From Chimonanthus salicifolius (lineage: Eukaryota; Streptophyta; Magnoliopsida; Laurales; Calycanthaceae): a stretch of DNA of 64,000 nt. The stretch covers positions 50,605,195 to 50,669,194 of the forward strand of contig CM023538.1 in the NCBI GenBank assembly GCA_013350335.1, given 5' to 3'. Of this stretch, positions 58,105 through 64,000 are shown piece by piece. The notes under the pieces were generated by a model. That model saw only the letters and a list, made by a program, of their open reading frames with translations. It did no database searches and was not told the DNA's origin. Position numbers and translations under genes: made by a program. Within the stretch, counting starts at the first letter, position 1; each line of letters begins with the position of its first letter.

Positions 58105-58980
58105 AATTAAATGACTCTTTGAGCTAACACATTATCCTCATTGCTCAGAGAAAACTCGCCCTCAAATTTGTTTTTTCTTTCAATTTCATTCATTTTCCTT
58201 TATGTAATTTTGTTTTGTATCATTATAAACAAGGGTAAGATTGAAATTATACATGGTTCATTTGGAAGCTTCTTGTTGCAGTAGATGCAATCTCTATCTT
58301 AGATAATTGCAAATTTGTACTTTTCCATATTTTTATCTACAATGAATTCTTCGTTTAGACTTTCTTTGTCATATATTGGCCCCTCATTATTTATAAAATT
58401 CCTTAAGCTAACACATTATCTTCATTGTTAGGAGAAAACTCGCTCTCGAATTTGTCTTTTCTTTCAATTTCATTCATTTTCCTCTATGTAGTTTTGTTTT
58501 CTGCATTTAATGGTGCATCATTATAAACAAGGACAAAATTCAAATTATGCTTGGTTGGTTTGGAAGCTTCTTGTTGTAGTAGATGCAATCTCTACTTTAG
58601 ATAATTGCAAACTTGTACTCTTCCATATTTTTATCTACAATGAATTCTTCGTTTAAACTTCCTTCATCATATATTGGCCTCTCATTGTTTATAAAATTCT
58701 TCGAGCTAACACATTATCTTCATTGTTTGGAGAAAACTCGGTCTCAAATTTGTCTTTTCTTTCACTTTCATTCATTTCCCTTTATGTAGTTTTGTTTTCT
58801 ACATTTAATGGTGCATCATTATAAGCAAGCGCGAGATTGAAATTATGCTTAGTTGGTTTGGAAGCTTCTTGTTGTAGTAGATGCAATCTATATCTTAGAT
58901 AATTGCAAACTTTTACTCTTCCATATTTTTATCTACAATAAATTCTTCGTTTAAACTTTCTTCATCATATATCATCATTG
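58105..58980. repeat. Three tandem units of about 280-295 bp, copy B
   Basis: CTAACACATTATC starts recur at about 58124, 58409 and 58704. The units match those in copy A in order and content, with small length differences. The array existed before the duplication. Confidence 0.85.
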
Positions 58981-59511
58981 ATTGATGGTTGAGACTAATC
59001 TATATAGACTTCATGTTCATATTCATCTAAATAGAAAAGATAGAAATCTAATGTAAAAGGTGTAAAAGTACTTGCTTCATTTTCTTCCTCTATCAACTTT
59101 CCAAGAATTATTAGATTTTTTTTTTTCTAAAGGCTGAATTTAAGTCGATTGAATTTTTTTTTTTTTTTATGTAAAGCTTTGAGATGAAATTTGATTCATT
59201 TATAATTCATCATGCTTACTTTCAATTTATAAGGATTATTTTATCATATGTGCCGAATATATAAAAATATATATTTAAAATTGGATCATGAATTAGGCTT
59301 TGAGCTTAGCATATGCCAGGTTTCTAGGGCTTTTCCATTTTTAGACCAAAGTTCCCATCTCTACCTATGAATTAGATTTCAATTACTTACACTTCCATTA
59401 AACATCATCTCTTCATAATTGCAATTGTGATATGGAATCACATGTTACATGTAAGAAATGGATTTTAAGGAAATCTTTAAAAGCTCAAAGATTTATTGGG
59501 TTTTGGATCAA

Positions 59512-59657
59512 TATTTTTTTTGGATTAACGTATGGAAAACTCAAAAACAGTCTTACAAAAACTCCTATGGATGAACCCATTACCCCTAAGGTACACCAAA
59601 GTTAGGCTATGGAGACTTGAACCCACAACCTCCCGCTTCCTAAGATAGGAGTCAACA
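59512..59657 (-). mobile_element. Au-type SINE, minus strand, 5'-truncated
   Basis: On the minus strand: AAGCGGGAGGTTGTGGGTTC (B-box region), CTTTGGTGTACCTTAGGGG and an end of TTAATCC(A)n. The A-box end is poorly preserved. In duplication copy A the matching site near 53622-53630 has no insertion, so this SINE inserted after the duplication. Confidence 0.78.
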
Positions 59658-59684
59658 GTTAAAAATAAAGAGACATCTTTATAT

Positions 59685-60964
59685 ACTATGGGTCTAAGCA
59701 CATTTGAACACCATTGAATTAGTGGATCTCTTCATGTGAGGCTTATAAAATTCATATATGTTAGAATTCTAAATTTCCACTTCACACTAAAGAATTTTGA
59801 CCAAGTCAAAAGCGGTGGAAGAGTTCCCAAAATAGCAAGTGGTTATATTTAACTTATTTAATTGTTTGCCTAACGAGTCTAGTTTGTGCTATTCTAACAT
59901 ATGACCATTTTGTTATAAGGTATCATAGAATAACAACTTTTCTATTGGAGCCTAAGGGTGTATGATATTAACTGCAATCTAATATCATGCAACTCTAGAA
60001 TCTAGATTAAATCAATCAAACATAAAAGCCACAAATCTTTAATCATTTTAAATCGTTATTCTAATCTATTATGTGTCGTAATTTAATGTTTTTATTCATT
60101 ATATTGTTGGTCACATACCACGGATATTAAAAACCATAATTATACCAAATAATTTTTAAATTGCATATTTTAATTTTCCTATTTTTGACATTTTGTATAA
60201 ATTTTTGAGGTTAAGTCCAAATTAGTCACAAACTAGATTTCATCCATTGAGACAAGCTAAGCCATTCCCTTAAGTATCTTAACTTAGTTATGTCCATGTT
60301 TAGTACGGCATAACATTAGTCTCGTTCATTGTCAAGTGCTCAAACTTTCTCCTTTCATTGATTGTGTTCTCATGAAACATTGGAAAACATGTCATGAACT
60401 CATGAAACTTGAAGAATAGATTTTTTTTTCTCTAATTTTGAACCTGTCTTATTTTCATTGAAACATGATTTGAGTAGAGCATGAATCAACATTCAATTGG
60501 TTCCAACCTTCTATTATTGGCTAATGAAATTATGCTTCACATATGATATAATGCATCTGTGGGACATAAAAAGAGGTAAAAAGTTAAATTCTTTTAGTAG
60601 TAGATCCTAACTATTTACTTTTTTTAACACCTATTTGATGATTTTCCAACATTGAATTAAAAAATTCAAACTTAAATTATTGAATAAGTTGCATAGTTCT
60701 AAAACTAAAAATAGCTTGGTTAATTTAGTCTAGTTGACTCGAGCTGATGCTGAAATCAAGTAACTCAAATAAAACTTGATTATAAATAAGAGTTTGACCT
60801 AACTCGGTTTACTCACCAAGTCAGATGAAAAACTCGCTTGAGTCGTACATGTGCTATGTATTTCAAAATTTAAGGTAGGGGTGCAGTTGTAATATTGAAA
60901 CAAAGTTGGGGGTAAAACAGAAAAAGAATAATTTTTCTATAAAAGGTGAAGGGAGAGTGGGAGA
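59685..60964. other. AT-rich intergenic sequence
   Basis: No coding or repeat structure recognised. Past 60700 there are weak GAGTTTGACC/AACTCG words. Confidence 0.45.
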
Positions 60965-60969
60965 CCGTG

Positions 60970-62769
60970 GCTGCGTTTGGATGGGGGGTAAGTGGGGGTA
61001 CCCCCGTTTGGTAAAAAGGAGGGAGAGGTAAAAATTCAAATTTTTACCCCTCTTGTCTCCTTTTTCAATACCCCCATGGGGCAAGGGGTATTCATTCTTG
61101 AATACCCCTCCTTACCCCGCCTTTTGCCTATTAATTTTTTTTTTTTACATTTTAATTATTTATTTATTTTGGTGAGTACTTGGCTTTTATTTTTTTTTAA
61201 AATCACTCGATTATTTCCATTTGATAAATTTCATATCACCAAATAACAAATTATATTTTTTTATGAAGAGATATGAAGAATTTTTTTACTCATTTATTGA
61301 AATTTAAAATAATAATAGTAGTTTTTTATTTATTGTTTATTATTTAAGGAAACCTTTCCCCTATTTATCCCGTGCCTTCATCTATTTTTCAATTATATAT
61401 TATATAATTTTCTGAAACGTATTTGTCTAAATCTTCTATTTTTAAGGGGTGATTCTGTCGAAATTTCGATAGGGTCTCAAAACTCTGAAAATTTTGAGAT
61501 TTATGATAATATCTTTTAGGGTAATTAACAATTTATTCTATTAGAAGATTATTTTAAAAATGTGTCAACATTTTCAACGTGATGCATTTGGGTCAGAGGT
61601 AAATTTTTACAGGGGTTACCCTTGAGCAGGGGTAATTGTACGTAGGGGTAAACTGACATATTAACAATTTTATGAGAATTAATAATTTTATTAAATCTAT
61701 ATAATATAAAAATAAAATTTCTGTAACATTTTCAATGTGATGCATTTGGGTGAGGGATAAATTTTTACAGGGGTTACCCTTGAGTAAGGGTAATTGTACG
61801 TAGGGGAAAACTGACATATTAACAAATTTATGAGAATTAATAATTTTATTAAATCTATATAATATAAAAATAAAATTTCTGTAACATTTTCAATGTGATG
61901 CATTTTGATGAGAGGTAAATTTTTACAGGGGTTACCCTTGAGCAGGGGTAATTGTAAGTAGGGGTAAACTGACATATTAACAATTTTGTGAGAATTAATA
62001 ATTTAATTAAATCTATATAATATAAAATAAAATTTCTGCAATATTTTCAACGTGATGCATTTGGGTGAGGGGTAAATTTTTACAGGGGTTACCCTTGAGC
62101 AGAGGTAATTGTACGTAGGGGTAAACTGACATATTAACAATTTTATAAGAATTAATAATTTTATTAAATCTATATAATATAAAAATAAAATTTCTGTAAC
62201 ATTTTCAATGTGATGCATTTGGGTGAGGGGTAAATTTTTACAAGGGTTACCCTTGAGTAAGGGTAATTGTACGTAAGGGTAAACTGACATATTAATAATT
62301 TTATGAGAATTAATATTTTTATTAAATGCATATAATATAAAAAATAATAATTATAATTTTTATGAAGAGTTATGTTGATATTTTTTATTTATTTATTGGG
62401 ATTTAAAATAGTAATATCAAAAAAATCTTTATTTATATTTTTAATATTAGAATGCAAGTGTTCATTTTAAATTATAATTATGAAAAATAATTTATAGAAA
62501 TTAGATAATATTATTATAAGTTATATTATTAGAATTTACTTCATAAATATTATTTATAATTATATTTTATAAAAAAAAATATTAATATATGAGGTTACCC
62601 TTGCGTGTAGTTACCAAATAAGATTTTTTACCCTTATGGTAAGGTTTACTTTACCACAACAATTACCAAACAAGATAAGGGTAATCCCAATTCAAGGGTC
62701 ACCCCTACTCAAGGGTGATCCTTACTTAGGGGTAACCCCTATAAAAATTACCCTCCATCCAAACGCAGC
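60970..62769. mobile_element. TIR element of 1.8 kb with internal satellite-like array
   Basis: The left end GCTGCGTTTGGATGGGGGG pairs with the right end CCATCCAAACGCAGC. CCGTG on both sides (60965-60969, 62770-62774) may be a 5 bp target duplication. Inner words GGGGTA.. at the left and TACCCC.. at the right extend the inverted relation loosely. There is no transposase; the interior is AT-rich plus five 158 bp tandem units. A non-autonomous DNA element is the best reading, superfamily unassigned. Confidence 0.68.
61568..62340. repeat. Five tandem repeats of 158 bp
   Basis: GATGCATTTGGGT-type marks fall at 61581, 61739, 61897, 62054 and 62212, that is 158, 158, 157 and 158 bp apart. Each unit has TTTTTACAGGGGTTACCC, GGGGTAATTGTACGTAGGGG, TGACATATTAACAATTTTAT and an AT-rich tail (AAATCTATATAATATAAA). 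The minus-strand open frames at 61593-62290 are translations of this repeat, not genes. Confidence 0.95.
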
Positions 62770-62780
62770 CCGTGTGAAAA

Positions 62781-63190
62781 AAGACTTCAAGGTCTTTTAA
62801 CTCTCTCAAATGTATTTTCCGCACAGCCAAGTGATACCTTATTTGTAAAACACTGTGTTTTAAGCATTTGAGAGTGTCAAAAGACCTTGAATTCTTAAAG
62901 TATTTTTATCAGACTATCGTAATTAGTCTGGATATTCAATTTGAGAAATTTTGAAAGTACACCTTGCTTAAAAAATAACTTTAAAATTTTAAAAAAGAGA
63001 TTTTAGTGTTTAAAATTTTAAAATAGATTTTACTGTAGCATCATCAGCATTCGTTCGAAGGATCCTTATAAAATGTTCGAAGGATTCTTATAATCCTTCG
63101 AACGATCGACAAAGGATCTAAAAATTACACTGAATAATCGTTCGAAGGATTTTTAGCAGAAGGGCAAAACGATAACTTCCACAGAAAATT
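62781..63190. repeat. Single arm related to the 16.6-17.8 kb long inverted repeat
   Basis: AAGGTCTTTT..TCTCTCAAATG, GCACAGCC, CACTGTGTTTTAAGCATTTG, GAGTGTCAAAAGACCTTGAA, TATTTTTATCAGACTATCGT, TCAATTTGAGAAATTTTGAA and AAAAAATAACTTTAAAAT follow in the same order as the right arm at 17305-17520. Then come CATTCGTTCGAAGGATCC hairpins and a GGGCAAAACGATAACTT end. The mate arm is missing or replaced. No gene. Confidence 0.8.
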
Positions 63191-64000
63191 TGAAAAGGGG
63201 TGTTCCCTGACAGAAAGAGAGGGTGTTCGAATAGGGTGCCTTTATTTATTATCTCTTTTCTTCTTCTTTTCTCTTTATTTTTCTTCTTCTTCTTCACATT
63301 CTTTTCACTTTTATTTTTTCTCCTCCTATAGCTCTCTATATTTTTATTCACTATTTTAGGTTTTTTACATTTTCTTGATTTTTCTTCCTTGTTTTTTTGT
63401 TTTAATATTTAATATATTAAAATATGATATTTAATGAATTCAGCTCTTTACTTTTTGACTCACTCAAAAGTCAAACCTAATCTGAGTTTTTGAGTTAACT
63501 CAACTCAATAGAAAATTGAGTTCAGTTTTTGGGTTTTTTTATCATGAAAGCCCTTCATGTTTGTAAATTTTTTTTTTCATTATAGTATTTGTGACATTAC
63601 TAAAATGCTTAAAAGATTTACACAGCAAGCTCACTTTAGTATAGTAAACTTTTAGAACATCACAAACTAAGTTTCATAATTGGTGTAACATAGAAATTAA
63701 ATGTTAATAACAATTTTACCATTCTACATATTTTTTAGTGCTTAGAAGATGACTGGAATAACCTAATCATAGTGATTCTTTAATCACATTCATATTTAAC
63801 TTTTTCATTTGACTAATCAATTTAGTCAAAGTGGATCACACGTTTAGAGCACAAATTAGAAAAGAAAGCTTGATAAGAAACCCAACACGGAGGGCAGATG
63901 TCAGCTATCTACTTATGCACAACATCAAGTTAGAGAATCAACAACTTGATGAGACTGTAATACTTCATCATAATATCAGAGTTATTGATTGAGAATTAAT
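63191..64000. other. AT-rich intergenic sequence
   Basis: A CTT/TTC-rich tract lies near 63250-63330. The minus-strand frame 63118-63351 through it is Lys/Glu-rich low complexity, not a supported gene. Nothing else recognised. Confidence 0.45.

Larger units (their letters stand above)
54308..59680 (+). repeat. Segmental tandem duplication, copy B
   Basis: Second copy of 49312-53640 in the same orientation. It has gained about 0.95 kb of fold-back sequence at 54470-55413, keeps about 90 bp near 56100 that copy A lacks, and carries an extra Au SINE near its right end (59512-59657) absent from A. No gene recognised; the frames 54308-54697, 55367-55552 and 56214-56414 have no domain. Confidence 0.9.

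Noticed and set aside
61593..62290. Three similar minus-strand proteins as a gene family
   Set aside because: They are the 158 bp tandem repeat read in one frame; the similarity is of DNA.

Overview
This 64 kb window looks like heterochromatic or intergenic DNA from a large, repeat-rich flowering-plant genome. The evidence is a mix of Ty3/gypsy elements (Athila-like, and chromovirus-like elements with 2.6-3.2 kb LTRs), a Ty1/copia-type LTR, TRIM elements primed by initiator-Met tRNA, Au-type SINEs, Stowaway-like MITEs and an L1-type LINE. I find no convincing host protein gene, tRNA or rRNA gene. Every protein similarity I recognise is retrotransposon gag or pol, and all copies are broken. 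I cannot name the species.

Layout. 1-5.4 kb: the right part of a copia-like non-autonomous element ending in a 170 bp LTR, interrupted by a 3,177 bp solo LTR with a perfect 5 bp target duplication (GAACA). 6.3-18.6 kb: a SINE, a miniature TRIM (TSD CTTCC), a 2.6 kb LTR lodged in Stowaway-type sequence, a 1.2 kb long inverted repeat, a (TA)n tract and a short solo LTR. 20-25 kb: two Au SINEs, and a GTTGCGTTTGG-type TIR element carrying a (CCCCCA)n tract. 26.7-33.6 kb: an LTR fragment, then a nearly complete but multiply mutated Athila-like gag-pol on the plus strand. 33.6-34.4 kb: a TRIM (TSD CTAAC) and a short TIR element. 34.4-40.1 kb: a second gypsy element on the minus strand. 40.1-47.9 kb: a LINE RT fragment split by a 2.8 kb chromovirus LTR (TSD CTACA), followed by a decayed chromovirus pol and a second copy of the LTR tail plus LINE. 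49.3-59.7 kb: a locus of over 4 kb present twice in tandem, with a cluster of fold-back sequences at and inside the junction. 60.9-63.2 kb: a 1.8 kb TIR element containing five 158 bp tandem repeats, then half of a fold-back repeat.

Nothing here works as a gene network. The window records nested insertion, LTR-LTR recombination, tandem duplication and inverted-repeat formation. The most unusual material is a family of long inverted repeats built on CGTTCGAA-type palindromes (16.6-17.8, 53.7-54.1 and 62.8-63.2 kb), the fold-back cluster beside the segmental duplication, and the 158 bp array inside a TIR element.
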